Assembly (NCBI GenBank): GCA_964620425.1
Contig: CAZUGV010000006.1
Span: forward strand, 1-64,000
From: DASXUG01 sp964620425
GTDB lineage: Bacteria; Pseudomonadota; Gammaproteobacteria; Burkholderiales; Methylophilaceae
Direction of reading: 5' to 3'
Length of the DNA: 64,000 bases
A program made the translations under genes and the position numbers. The notes below the pieces were generated by a model. That model had not been told where the DNA came from. It did not search any database and saw nothing but the letters and a program-made list of their open reading frames with translations. Shown in pieces: positions 55,735 through 64,000 of the stretch. Every line of letters starts with the position of its first letter. The stretch's first letter is position 1.

Positions 55735-57585
55735 ATGAACAAACAGACTTTACTCCCCATTGAAATAGCTCGCCAGACGCTTATGCAATTAGCGCAACGT
55801 AAGATTTCCCCTACGCCTGATAATTTTAGAATTGTTTACGACGAAATCTCAGGTCACCAATTTGAAGACCAATCACAGTTAGTTACCAAAACATTAGAAA
55901 AGGTTCTGCATGAAGCAGCAAAAGGGAGTGCTAAGTATTTTAGTATTGCTAAAACGATCAGTACGCTGATTGAAAAAAAAGAATGGACTAAATTAGAAGA
56001 GGAGTTCCGTAAGCTCTTTATGACTGGCGCGAACGCTACTGAAGCGGGGGAGGTCAACTGGGCTGTTGTTATCCGGAATTTATTAAAGCAGCTTGAGTTG
56101 AGTCACAAGGGCATTACCTTGGGTCGTAAAAAAGAGGGGTTAAGTCGTGTACTTTCAAATTTCGCCAGTGACTCTGAAGTACTAGGGCAGAAGATTCAAG
56201 CGCTCATTAGCTCTTGGGGGCAGGAATCGGAGAGTGTTGAGATGGTAGATGCTACTCAACCAACGGCTAGTCTAGCGAATGCGCAGGCTCAGACTAACCA
56301 CACCATATCCCCTGTAGAAAAAATCAACAACCAAACATTAGGGAAAAACCAAGAACAGGAAAAGCTGTTAGCGGTGTGGCGCGACATGCTTTTAAGAGTG
56401 TTAGAAATGGTGATCATCCCGCTGTTTGAGACACAGCCAGATACGCAGCAAAAAGCACAAGCATTGTTAGATCGGTTACGCAAAACGCACTCTGAAGCTG
56501 GCTTGTTACAACACAGTCAAGACCTTAAAACGTTTATGCTAAAAATTGAGTTACAACGTGATTCAGAAAAACAAATTCAATCTTCGTTAATGACTTTGCT
56601 GCGTTTAATGGCAACCAGTATAAGCGAATTAGTTGTGCAAGATAAATGGGTGGCGGGACACCTCAGTATTCTACAAGATTTGATGAATAGGCCACTCAGC
56701 ATCACGACTTTGTATGATGCTGAAAGTAGTATTAAGGATCTCATTTATAAACAGGCCAACATCAAACCATTAATGGTTGATACAAGAAATACACTTAAAA
56801 AAATGGCAGAAACATTTGTCGATCGCCTAGTCGACATGACAGAAAGCACTTCAGATTATCAAGCAAAAATTGAAGGCTACCAGCTAAAAATTCAAGCCAC
56901 TGAAGACGTAGCTGAGCTCAGCAAGGTTATTGAAGGTTTGCTAGAGGACACTAAGACTATAGGTGTGAATGTGCAACGAAATCGTGATGAGTTTGTTGAA
57001 AGTCAGAAAAAAGTCGTAAAGGCTGAGAAAAAGATTCAGGAGTTAGTGGCAGAGTTGGAACAAATTAGTGAGGTTGCGCACGAAGATTACTTAACTGGTG
57101 CACTGAACAGACGTGGAATGGATGAGGCACTTTCACGCGAATTTAGCCGAGCAGATCGATTCAATACGGTGCTCAGTATTGCCATGATGGATATTGACCA
57201 CTTTAAAAAGTTAAATGACACATTAGGCCATGCTACAGGCGATCACGCGCTTGCTCATTTTGCTAAAGTGATTAAAGAAGTCATGCGATCAACCGATGTG
57301 TTGGCGAGATATGGTGGCGAAGAGTTTGTTATTATTTTACCTGCAACCGAGCAAGCCGATGCAATTGATATTGTGACAAGGGTGCAACGTGAGTTAACCA
57401 AAAATATTTTCTTGAATAAGCATGAGAAAGTATTGATCACATTTAGTGCGGGGGTAGCCGAGCGTATGGCAGGTGAGACCCCTGAGCAAATTATACCTCG
57501 GGCTGACGCAGCACTTTATCAAGCCAAGCAAACTGGTAGAAATCGTGTGGTTGGTGCAGTCAATGTGATTGAAAATACGCTTTAA
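55735..57585 (+). CDS. GGDEF diguanylate cyclase
   Basis: A 616-aa soluble protein. The N-terminal half (to about residue 455) is helical, with a coiled coil before the catalytic domain and no membrane helix. The C-terminal GGDEF domain has DYLTGALNRRGMDEAL, MMDIDHFKKLND and the active-site RYGGEEF (about 526). The inhibitory I-site RSTD stands five residues before it. It should make cyclic-di-GMP under product inhibition. The input signal is unknown. Confidence 0.94.
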   Translation: MNKQTLLPIEIARQTLMQLAQRKISPTPDNFRIVYDEISGHQFEDQSQLVTKTLEKVLHEAAKGSAKYFSIAKTISTLIEKKEWTKLEEEFRKLFMTGANATEAGEVNWAVVIRNLLKQLELSHKGITLGRKKEGLSRVLSNFASDSEVLGQKIQALISSWGQESESVEMVDATQPTASLANAQAQTNHTISPVEKINNQTLGKNQEQEKLLAVWRDMLLRVLEMVIIPLFETQPDTQQKAQALLDRLRKTHSEAGLLQHSQDLKTFMLKIELQRDSEKQIQSSLMTLLRLMATSISELVVQDKWVAGHLSILQDLMNRPLSITTLYDAESSIKDLIYKQANIKPLMVDTRNTLKKMAETFVDRLVDMTESTSDYQAKIEGYQLKIQATEDVAELSKVIEGLLEDTKTIGVNVQRNRDEFVESQKKVVKAEKKIQELVAELEQISEVAHEDYLTGALNRRGMDEALSREFSRADRFNTVLSIAMMDIDHFKKLNDTLGHATGDHALAHFAKVIKEVMRSTDVLARYGGEEFVIILPATEQADAIDIVTRVQRELTKNIFLNKHEKVLITFSAGVAERMAGETPEQIIPRADAALYQAKQTGRNRVVGAVNVIENTL

Positions 57586-57830
57586 TAATCGCTACTGCGT
57601 CCAGTGGGATAGCCTTTTGAAATGTCGCTCTGCCATTCTCCGCACTCGGCGCATCGGTGGTCATGCATGCTTGGGCTAAAAACCAAGGTGGCATTGTTAC
57701 AGAATTTACAGGCTAGATTAGTAGGGGATTTATGATGGATCAAGTGCTGTTCAGTTGAGACCTTCGTACTACCAAGTGCGTATTTGTTGTCCACAACGTG
57801 CCTCCTAATTTGAGTGCGTATAACCGACAT
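57582..57830 (-). CDS. Small zinc-ribbon-like orphan protein
   Basis: An 82-aa protein of unknown function. A basic, disordered-looking N-terminus (about 36 residues) is followed by two Cys pairs, CKFCNNA and CAECGEW, a likely zinc ribbon. It ends with KGYPTGRSSDY. It overlaps the GGDEF gene tail to tail by 4 bp. A GGAGG-like AGGAGGC stands upstream of its ATG on the minus strand. Confidence 0.65.
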   Translation of the reverse strand: MSVIRTQIRRHVVDNKYALGSTKVSTEQHLIHHKSPTNLACKFCNNATLVFSPSMHDHRCAECGEWQSDISKGYPTGRSSDY

Positions 57831-58000
57831 CAGAACTGACTTTAGTAATGTGTAAATTACGCGTATTTACTTGATTGGGCAAGTGAATCTTTTCAAACAT
57901 TTACTTTTAAAACACAATTTTGAAACAAAATAAGTTGATAATTACTTCAACAACATTACCCAAGTTGTTATTTTTTAAATAATCTCAAAAGGATTTAGTC

Positions 58001-58243
58001 ATGATTACACAATATTTTATAACTTTTATTATCCCCTTGGTTTTCTCATCTTTTGTCGCTGCCATCGGTTGGTTTGCGTATGAAGAAATTGGCGCTGTGG
58101 TTGCTGGTATTACTGCCTTTGTTATTTCAGCCACATGGTCGCACTTTGCAGTTATCACTACCGATGTTCGCAGAAGTGTTAAGTCCAAAAGTGACCCGCG
58201 CCGTGCGGCTGCGATGACACGTTTGATTGCAAAGCGTGCTTAA
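58001..58243 (+). CDS. Small two-helix membrane protein
   Basis: An 80-aa protein with two membrane helices (about residues 4-26 and 30-52) and a basic C-terminal tail (RRSVKSKSDPRRAAAMTRLIAKRA, in part). AAAGGA is 7 nt before the ATG. No family was recognised. It stands alone between the zinc-ribbon gene and apeB, and is not linked to an operon. Confidence 0.7.
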   Translation: MITQYFITFIIPLVFSSFVAAIGWFAYEEIGAVVAGITAFVISATWSHFAVITTDVRRSVKSKSDPRRAAAMTRLIAKRA

Positions 58244-58464
58244 TTACTCACTACAGTAAACTGCTCAAATATTGAGTGGCTCCGCATAACAGCCAATGGC
58301 CATCAATATATTAACTGGCCTTTGCTGTAGATGGTTTTTACTGAAGTGCGCCTAATCTATATCGGCAGAATCCCACTAGGTCAAGGATGACTCATCGGTT
58401 TGGTTGCCCAAACTTACTGCCTTATTCACTGCACAAAACTTTCATTTTCTGTGAATTCTTTGGC

Positions 58465-59769
58465 TTAACTTGCAAACATTTGTTTGAATACCTGAATCAT
58501 ATACCTATGATCTAGTGCGCCTGCGCTTTCTCGCAGACTATGCATCGCCCACATTGGCGAGCCGACATCAACGCTTGCTATACCCAAATTGGCCGCTACA
58601 ATTGGACCTATCGTACTTCCACAACCAAGATCTGTGCGGTGTGCATATTGCTGATAGGGAACCCCCGCACGCTCGCAAAGTTGAATGAATTTTGCTGCAG
58701 TATCTGCCCCAGTGCTGTACCTTTGGTTGGCATTGGTCTTGATTACTGGCCCATGATTGACTAATGCTTGATGGCATGGCTCGTAAGCTGCGGGAAAGTT
58801 AGGGTGATAAGCGTGAGCCATATCTGCACTAATGAAAAAGCTTTTAGCGAGAGCCTGTTTTTTTGTTTCATCTAACAAGTCAGAATGATTGCTAATCCGC
58901 TGAATAATATCGGCTAAAAAGCTACCTCCCGCGCCAGCAGCACTTTGGCTGCCGACTTCTTCGTGGTCAAAAAAAGCACATAAAGTGGTGGCTAGCGGTG
59001 TCTTGGTCTCAAGCAGCGCGGTGAGTGCGGCATGACAAGAAGCTAAATTGTCCAACTGACTATCTGTAATAAATTCTTGATGAGCACCCCAAAAACTGCC
59101 TTTTTGGGTATCAAAAACGTTTAACTCCCAATTGATAATCGAATCTGCGTTTACTTCTGCGGCGGTGCTCAGTAGTTTTCTCAGCACATGGTCAGCGCCC
59201 ACATTGTTTTCAATAGCACTTAAAATGAGGGGGAGTTCAGTTTGCTTGTTGAATTTAAGCCCTTGCTCATTCACATCTCGATTCATATGTATCGCAAGAT
59301 TAGGCAAGCGAAATAACGCTTCTTCAAACTTAACGATTTTTGTCTCAAAACCATCGCCATTACGCACGTTAATTCGTCCCGCTAAACTTAAATCGCGGTC
59401 GGCAAATGTGGCTAATATTGGCCCGCCGTAAACCTCCACACCAATGCGCACATACTTGCCGTCATTGAAACTTGCGTTGGGTTTTAAGCGTAAGCTTGGC
59501 GAATCAGTATGTGCGCCAATCATGCGTAAACCTGTGTTCACTACCGCATTCTGCCCTAATTTAAAGGCGATGATAGATGAGCCGCCGCGCACTACAAAAT
59601 ATCCTTGACCATCTTCAAGCTGCCAAGCATCCCGCTCATCAAGGGCTTGGTAGTTCTCGGCTAACAGTCTTTGTTTGGTGGTTTCTACCGCATGCCAAGG
59701 GCTAGGGCTAGCATCAATAAAGTCTAATAAATCTTGTGCGTAAGCTTGGGTAGCGTTTGAGATTGTCAT
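58465..59769 (-). CDS. apeB: M18-family aspartyl aminopeptidase
   Basis: A 434-aa zinc metallopeptidase removing N-terminal residues, mainly acidic ones in characterised members. It has GAHTDSPSLRLKPN with metal-ligand His/Asp, FDHEEVGSQSAAGAGG with the catalytic Glu pair, and ISADMAHAYHPNFP plus the C-terminal GSPMWAMHSLRE. The length is typical. It is cytosolic, with no signal peptide. Confidence 0.95.
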   Translation of the reverse strand: MTISNATQAYAQDLLDFIDASPSPWHAVETTKQRLLAENYQALDERDAWQLEDGQGYFVVRGGSSIIAFKLGQNAVVNTGLRMIGAHTDSPSLRLKPNASFNDGKYVRIGVEVYGGPILATFADRDLSLAGRINVRNGDGFETKIVKFEEALFRLPNLAIHMNRDVNEQGLKFNKQTELPLILSAIENNVGADHVLRKLLSTAAEVNADSIINWELNVFDTQKGSFWGAHQEFITDSQLDNLASCHAALTALLETKTPLATTLCAFFDHEEVGSQSAAGAGGSFLADIIQRISNHSDLLDETKKQALAKSFFISADMAHAYHPNFPAAYEPCHQALVNHGPVIKTNANQRYSTGADTAAKFIQLCERAGVPYQQYAHRTDLGCGSTIGPIVAANLGIASVDVGSPMWAMHSLRESAGALDHRYMIQVFKQMFAS

Positions 59770-59839
59770 GTTAAATCAATTTATATTGGTATGCGCTAAT
59801 CATACGCAATAGCGTAAATCATCGCCAGTAGATGCGTGT

Positions 59840-60748
59840 TCAGTCACCATGTTTGATTTTCCATGCGTCAACAAACTGACGGTAAAAATCCACGCTAGGT
59901 GCAGATGCACCGCGAACTCCGCACATGGCGCATGCAAATTCAGATGCGCGCTTGATTATGGTTAAATTATCCCACTGGTATAGCGTGCCAAGGATAAATA
60001 CAGCGGAGTACGCATCCCCGGCCCCTACGGTATCTATTAACTCAATAGGCGCTGCTAAATCACTCGATTTGACAATTTGCGCATCAGTATCTAACAACCA
60101 ACCACCTAGCGCTCCACAGGTGATGATGATTTGTTGTAGTTGAAAACGTTGTTTTAATGCCTGCGCCTGCTGTTCAGGTGAGCCGAGTACTTCAAAAAGC
60201 GCGGCAACCGTGGCTAGTTCTTCATCATTCATTTTGACAATGTCTGCTTGTGTCAATGCAAACTCAATGATTTCTTTGGTGTACCAAGGCGCTCTTAAAT
60301 TAAGGTCTAAAAACTTGAGGCAATGCGAATTAGCTAGGAACTGCTCTGCGGTTAATCGCGATTCAATGCTGCGTAAGGCTAATGTGCCAAAGTAGGCAAT
60401 GTTAACTTGTAGCGATTGTGTTGTTTCTTGAGTAATTGCCATGTTGATATGGTCGTATGCTTGGTCAGCTAAAATTTCAAAGGTATGATTTCCATCTTGC
60501 AGATTTACCTTTACGCAGCCAGTTGGGTACTCAGTATCAAACTGAATGCCTTGCGTGTCCAAGCCCAGCATAATCATTTCATCCATTAATGCCTCGCCCA
60601 GGTTATCCATACCGATGCGAGAAATGATTTGCGTGTTTAAGCCAAATGCTTGCAAATGTCTTGCGACGTTATAAGGTGCGCCACCGAATACATTCTGATC
60701 GGGGAACACATCAACCAATATTTCGCCAAAGATGGCCACTGTAGACAT
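59840..60748 (-). CDS. PfkB-family sugar kinase (fructokinase-like)
   Basis: About 302 aa with FGEILVDVFPDQNVFGGAP and YNVARHLQAFG at the N-terminus, KFLDLNLRAPWY, VKMNDEELATVAALF, and the catalytic DTVGAGDAYSAVFILG (about residue 241). The substrate is probably fructose or a related sugar, but PfkB members vary. The start is the ATG 18 bp inside the longest frame (60766), giving MSTVAIFGE. No sugar transporter is adjacent. Confidence 0.87.
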   Translation of the reverse strand: MSTVAIFGEILVDVFPDQNVFGGAPYNVARHLQAFGLNTQIISRIGMDNLGEALMDEMIMLGLDTQGIQFDTEYPTGCVKVNLQDGNHTFEILADQAYDHINMAITQETTQSLQVNIAYFGTLALRSIESRLTAEQFLANSHCLKFLDLNLRAPWYTKEIIEFALTQADIVKMNDEELATVAALFEVLGSPEQQAQALKQRFQLQQIIITCGALGGWLLDTDAQIVKSSDLAAPIELIDTVGAGDAYSAVFILGTLYQWDNLTIIKRASEFACAMCGVRGASAPSVDFYRQFVDAWKIKHGD

Positions 60749-60838
60749 TTTAGTAAACGCTTCCATTCATATTCACTATTTAGCTAGGCGCATTAAGTTA
60801 AGCACTAACAAAAAAGTTAGACATCGTATGTGCTTGTT

Positions 60839-61636
60839 TTAATCTGGTGCACGATCAAGTTTAATCACCCTGACCTGCATTACATCTGGGGAAAGTGCGG
60901 GGCCGAATTGATTAAAAATTGCCACATCAGCAGCATCATGACCATATGCAACCGTGACGCGACCACCACGTGGGGAGGCTTGTGTTGCGTCAAAGGTATA
61001 CCAACGGTCGCCCACATATGCCTCAAACCAAGCGTGAAAGTCCATTGGCCTGAGCTCATGCAGAAAGCCAACCACCATGCGCGCTGGAATACAAAGCGCA
61101 CGGCAAAGGGCAATTGCTAAATGCGCAAGGTCACGGCAAACCCCTTCTCGTACTTGATTCACTTCAACAGCGGAAAGTTGATAATGATGAGATTGGGGAT
61201 TAAACCTTACATTGTCGCGTACCCATTGCTCAATTTTTGCTACTTGAGCGTAACCTGGTGTAATCCCAGCCACAATTTCTTGCGCCATTTCAATAAAACG
61301 ATCAGATTCACAATAGCGTGAAGCTAGCAAATAAGTGAGTGTATCATTTGGCAAATGTTGCACTTCCACAAATGGAGCACCAGCACAAGCCTCTATTTGA
61401 TCTGCAGTAGATATTACAGCTGATGTCCGAATGGTAAACTCACCAACAGGTGCAATTAAACGTTGACATAAATTACCGTAAATGTCGGTAAAGTCAACGG
61501 CGGGCACACTGGGGGTCAGCGTGTAAGACTCACTCGCAATCCACTGATTAAATCCACTGCGTGGACGCAACATTAAAATAAAAGGTGTTGGAACACTGAC
61601 ATTAAATACAAAACTACATTCCGTGCGCAACCACAT
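60839..61636 (-). CDS. Transglutaminase-like cysteine protein
   Basis: A 265-aa protein with an N-terminal beta region (Bact_transglu_N type) and a transglutaminase-like core. The catalytic Cys is in REGVCRDLAHLAIALCRAL (about residue 163), the His in FHAWFEAYVG and the Asp in YTFDATQAS. No signal peptide is seen. It could be a peptidase or an amide-exchange enzyme; no circular peptide-synthesis partners are nearby. Confidence 0.87.
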   Translation of the reverse strand: MWLRTECSFVFNVSVPTPFILMLRPRSGFNQWIASESYTLTPSVPAVDFTDIYGNLCQRLIAPVGEFTIRTSAVISTADQIEACAGAPFVEVQHLPNDTLTYLLASRYCESDRFIEMAQEIVAGITPGYAQVAKIEQWVRDNVRFNPQSHHYQLSAVEVNQVREGVCRDLAHLAIALCRALCIPARMVVGFLHELRPMDFHAWFEAYVGDRWYTFDATQASPRGGRVTVAYGHDAADVAIFNQFGPALSPDVMQVRVIKLDRAPD

Positions 61637-61831
61637 TTTTAATTCCCAATGCTACTAAGTTAGAGATCATTTTAACTTGCTTTGCCTCACCTAATATTAA
61701 GTTTAGGAAAATAGTGCACCAAAACTACACATCAATTCTAATTCATTGACTAGATTACATTTTGTTTTGATTTAGACATAAACTTTTACATCTCTCGCAA
61801 TCTCGCGTCTTTATTGGTTTTGCGCCCGTTT

Positions 61832-61855
61832 AATATTTAAAGGGCTTTAAATATT
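61832..61855. repeat. Perfect 24-bp palindrome (11-bp arms)
   Basis: AATATTTAAAG (61832-61842) and CTTTAAATATT (61845-61855) are exact reverse complements with GG between them. The two-base gap is too short for a normal hairpin loop, so it is better read as a dimeric protein site. It lies about 18 bp upstream of the sigma-54-like element. Confidence 0.75.
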
Positions 61856-61873
61856 GCGCCTAACTTGTTGATT

Positions 61874-61889
61874 TGGCATGCGCTATGCT
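61874..61889 (+). promoter_or_regulatory. Possible sigma-54 promoter
   Basis: TGGCATGCGCTATGCT matches TGGCACG-N4-TTGCW apart from C to T and T to A, and keeps GG and GC exactly 10 bp apart. Transcription would start near 61900, 67 bp before the 124-aa gene. One match in 64 kb could arise by chance. Confidence 0.4.
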
Positions 61890-61966
61890 AAACATTTTGT
61901 GCAGAGATAACGGCGTTCACTTTGCGATGTTGATTGACTCAACGCCTTTTGCTAAAGGAGTGCATT

Positions 61967-62341
61967 ATGAAAAAGATCATTATGTCAGGATTGTTGGTTT
62001 CAATGTCTATGTCCGTATTTGCGGTGGCTCAAGAAGGTAAGTTTTCCCCGTCGGATAATAACAAAGGTACCTTAATTGCAGTAACTGAGCGCGGCGTTGG
62101 TGCCAAGATGGCAACCTATATTATGCAGGCGCAGTTGATTCAACACCCTGCTTATATGCCTGAGTATTTGGCGTTAGAAGGACCTGCGTTAAATGCGGTG
62201 ATGTCTAAATATGGATTAACGCATGAATCATTGCCTGCCTACATTTTTGTGGATAGACGTGGACGAGAGCTGGGGCGTATTGCTGGTCAGTTGCCAGCGA
62301 CAGCGCGTTTAGTGGCTAACAACTCTGCTCAGTTGGATTGA
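61967..62341 (+). CDS. Small exported protein, possible sigma-54-driven gene
   Basis: A 124-aa protein with a signal peptide (MKKIIMSGLLVSMSMSVFAVA) and a mature part of about 103 aa. The mature region has LPAYIFVDRRGRELGRIAG near the end and no Cys. The function is not recognised. AAAGGAG is 6 nt before ATG 61967, so the upstream in-frame start at 61934 is rejected. The leader can form a stem GGCGTT/AACGCC. Confidence 0.7.
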   Translation: MKKIIMSGLLVSMSMSVFAVAQEGKFSPSDNNKGTLIAVTERGVGAKMATYIMQAQLIQHPAYMPEYLALEGPALNAVMSKYGLTHESLPAYIFVDRRGRELGRIAGQLPATARLVANNSAQLD

Positions 62342-62438
62342 TGCCAGCGTGTTAAACCTGACCAAACTGGAATATAAGGGCATACTTTTTAGTCTGTTCT
62401 TATATTCCTAAACCAATAGGGCGAGTATAGTTTGATGC

Positions 62439-62834
62439 ATGCTTGCATTATCTAACTTATTCGTATTGTTCGTTTTGTTATGCGCCAATCTTGCCTTGGC
62501 GGATGACACCGAGACGGCTTTGGGTAACGCTTCTGGCTTGAACGGGGAGATTGAGAATCACGCAGTGACCCTGCCAAAACAACCTACAGTCAATGTGCCC
62601 AATGGCGTAAGACCAATTATTGTTTTACCGCCGCAAGAGTACCAGCCTCACACCTTAGTTGTACCACTTGCCAATGAAAAATCACCCCCCGTGATACTGC
62701 GACGAGACTCAACCGAAGTGCTGCAGAGTCATCAACCTGCTTTACCAAAAAATACGATTCAGCCACCCAATGAAATAGGAGAAGGTGCTGGTGAACGCAT
62801 TAAAACCAAACCGTTGCCTCCAGTTGTTTATTAA
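62439..62834 (+). CDS. Small exported orphan protein
   Basis: A 131-aa protein with a signal peptide (NLFVLFVLLCANLALA, cleavage before DDTE). The mature part is Pro-rich and low complexity, with PTVNVPNGVRPIIVLPP and IKTKPLPPVVY at the end. The function is unknown; a disordered periplasmic protein is likely. It follows the 124-aa gene by 97 bp and precedes pyrD, and has no clear ribosome site. Confidence 0.6.
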   Translation: MLALSNLFVLFVLLCANLALADDTETALGNASGLNGEIENHAVTLPKQPTVNVPNGVRPIIVLPPQEYQPHTLVVPLANEKSPPVILRRDSTEVLQSHQPALPKNTIQPPNEIGEGAGERIKTKPLPPVVY

Positions 62835-62884
62835 GCCTAAGCTAAGGCATTAGCGTTCTATGTATTTTCGAGTAAAATCCCGTC

Positions 62885-63904
62885 ATGGATATTTACTCAT
62901 TACTTAAGCCACTATTGTTTCAACTCGAAGCTGAAAAAGCGCATGATCTCACACTTAAAAGCCTAAAAATTGGTGAGCAACTTAGCTTGCTAAAACTTTT
63001 AGCTAAACCCGTACCCCACAAGTTGACAGAGGTCATGGGCTTGCAGTTTACTAACCCAGTTGGTTTAGCTGCTGGCCTAGATAAAAATGCAGCATATATT
63101 GATGGTCTAGCCGCCTTGGGGTTTGGTTTTATTGAGGTTGGCACAGTGACACCCCGCCCACAGCCAGGCAACCCCAAGCCACGATTATTTCGTGTAAAAG
63201 AAGCGCAAGGTATTATTAACCGCTTTGGTTTTAATAATTTGGGTGTAGATCAGCTAGTGCGTAATGTGCAAGCTGCAAAATATCGAGGTGTTTTGGGAAT
63301 TAATATCGGTAAGAATTTTGATACACCGAATGAAAGAGCCGTCGATGATTACTTGATTTGCATGCAAAAAGTCTATGCACACGCTAGCTATATCACAGTC
63401 AATATTTCATCTCCCAACACGAAAAACTTGCGACAGCTACAAGAAAAAGAAGCTTTATCCGCCTTATTATCAAGCCTGAAAACTGAGCAAACAAAACTAG
63501 CGCAACACCATGGACGCTACGTGCCAGTGGCATTAAAAATCGCGCCAGATCTAGTTGAGGCACAAGTGATTGAGATTGCCGACTTACTCAAACAACATCA
63601 AATAGACGGTGTTATCGCTACAAACACCACCTTGGCGCGTGCCGCTGTTAACGGTTTGCCAAACGCAGAGGAAACAGGCGGGTTATCTGGCGCGCCAGTG
63701 CGACAACAATCAACCTTGGTGATACAACAACTTTCACGTCAATTGGCAGGAGAGCTACCAATCATCGGTGTGGGTGGCATTTTAAGCGGAACTGATGCCG
63801 TGGAAAAAATGAACGCTGGCGCAAGCCTAGTGCAAGTTTATAGTGGTTTGATTTACCGAGGCCCAGCCTTGATCAACGACATATGTCAGTCAATACTCAA
63901 GTGA
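62885..63904 (+). CDS. pyrD: Dihydroorotate dehydrogenase (quinone), class 2
   Basis: FMN enzyme oxidising dihydroorotate to orotate in pyrimidine synthesis, linked to ubiquinone. The 339-aa protein has an N-terminal membrane-associating helix (LKPLLFQLEAEKAHDLTLK), PVGLAAGLDKNA, GVLGINIGKN, VNISSPNTKNLR with the catalytic Ser region, and VIATNTTLAR plus IIGVGGILSG. No gene is visible in the 96 bp after its stop. Confidence 0.96.
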   Translation: MDIYSLLKPLLFQLEAEKAHDLTLKSLKIGEQLSLLKLLAKPVPHKLTEVMGLQFTNPVGLAAGLDKNAAYIDGLAALGFGFIEVGTVTPRPQPGNPKPRLFRVKEAQGIINRFGFNNLGVDQLVRNVQAAKYRGVLGINIGKNFDTPNERAVDDYLICMQKVYAHASYITVNISSPNTKNLRQLQEKEALSALLSSLKTEQTKLAQHHGRYVPVALKIAPDLVEAQVIEIADLLKQHQIDGVIATNTTLARAAVNGLPNAEETGGLSGAPVRQQSTLVIQQLSRQLAGELPIIGVGGILSGTDAVEKMNAGASLVQVYSGLIYRGPALINDICQSILK

Positions 63905-64000
63905 TTCGGACCCAGTGATTTGGACATGGTCTGCTAGAAATAAAAGAGCCCACATCGGACCTTGCCTTCATTCAATCCCCCTTTTGCTAATTTATCATTA

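Noticed and set aside
15602..60900. Scattered AAAGTGCG-like octamers as a DNA uptake signal
   Set aside because: Few copies, no fixed context and no inverted pairing; consistent with chance.
1..64000. CRISPR arrays, transposons, prophage or defence systems
   Set aside because: No spaced repeats, transposase, integrase or nuclease cluster was seen on either strand.

Overview
The window looks like chromosomal DNA of a betaproteobacterium, most likely of the Methylophilaceae (Methylotenera/Methylophilus-like). The reasons are moderately AT-rich DNA, densely packed housekeeping genes, a betaproteobacterial-type chemotaxis cluster, algZR beside argH and hemCDXY, and protein sequences of betaproteobacterial type throughout. 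The family assignment is inference; no similarity search was possible. No prophage, insertion sequence, plasmid module or CRISPR array was seen.

Region 1 (1-11465) is a chemotaxis cluster on the plus strand: a broken poly-HAMP receptor, a 264-aa protein with a CheZ-like phosphatase motif, cheY, a STAS protein, cheA, a transmembrane receptor, cheW, cheR, cheD, cheB and a second cheY. Both receptors end in a CheR/CheB-docking-like pentapeptide. CheA carries an internal MshEN-like tandem motif. A bidirectional terminator separates the cluster from hupB.

Region 2 (11689-31450) is mostly housekeeping: HU, rubredoxin, argH, the LytS/LytTR pair algZR, hemCDXY, a ferredoxin-type reductase, fxsA (with a ten-G tract), dsbD with an overlapping TlpA-type thioredoxin, aroQ, accBC, prmA with an MJ0042/DUF3426 protein, oxyR, an unrecognised membrane-anchored protein and hemE. 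Region 3 (31552-44529) holds gltBD with a promoter and a structured leader, hemL, a 71-aa orphan, thiE-thiD, a second rubredoxin, tRNA-Gly(CCC), thiSG, apaG and mltA.

Region 4 (44546-58243) is the most accessory-looking part. It has a multidomain hybrid kinase with an HD-GYP regulator, an ArsR-Aas-LplT lysophospholipid repair operon with a palindromic operator, a free-amino-acid-type 2OG-Fe(II) dioxygenase overlapping an MFS exporter, a GGDEF cyclase, and two small orphan proteins. Region 5 (58465-63904) holds an M18 aminopeptidase, a PfkB sugar kinase, a transglutaminase-like protein, two small exported orphans (the first behind a possible sigma-54 promoter and a 24-bp palindrome) and pyrD.

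Functional links: heme synthesis is spread over hemL, hemCD(XY) and hemE. Cyclic-di-GMP could be made (GGDEF), degraded (HD-GYP) and possibly sensed (MshEN-like insert in CheA). The leads most worth testing are the MshEN-like CheA, the CheZ-like protein, the gltB leader pseudoknot, the dioxygenase-exporter pair and the sigma-54/palindrome locus.
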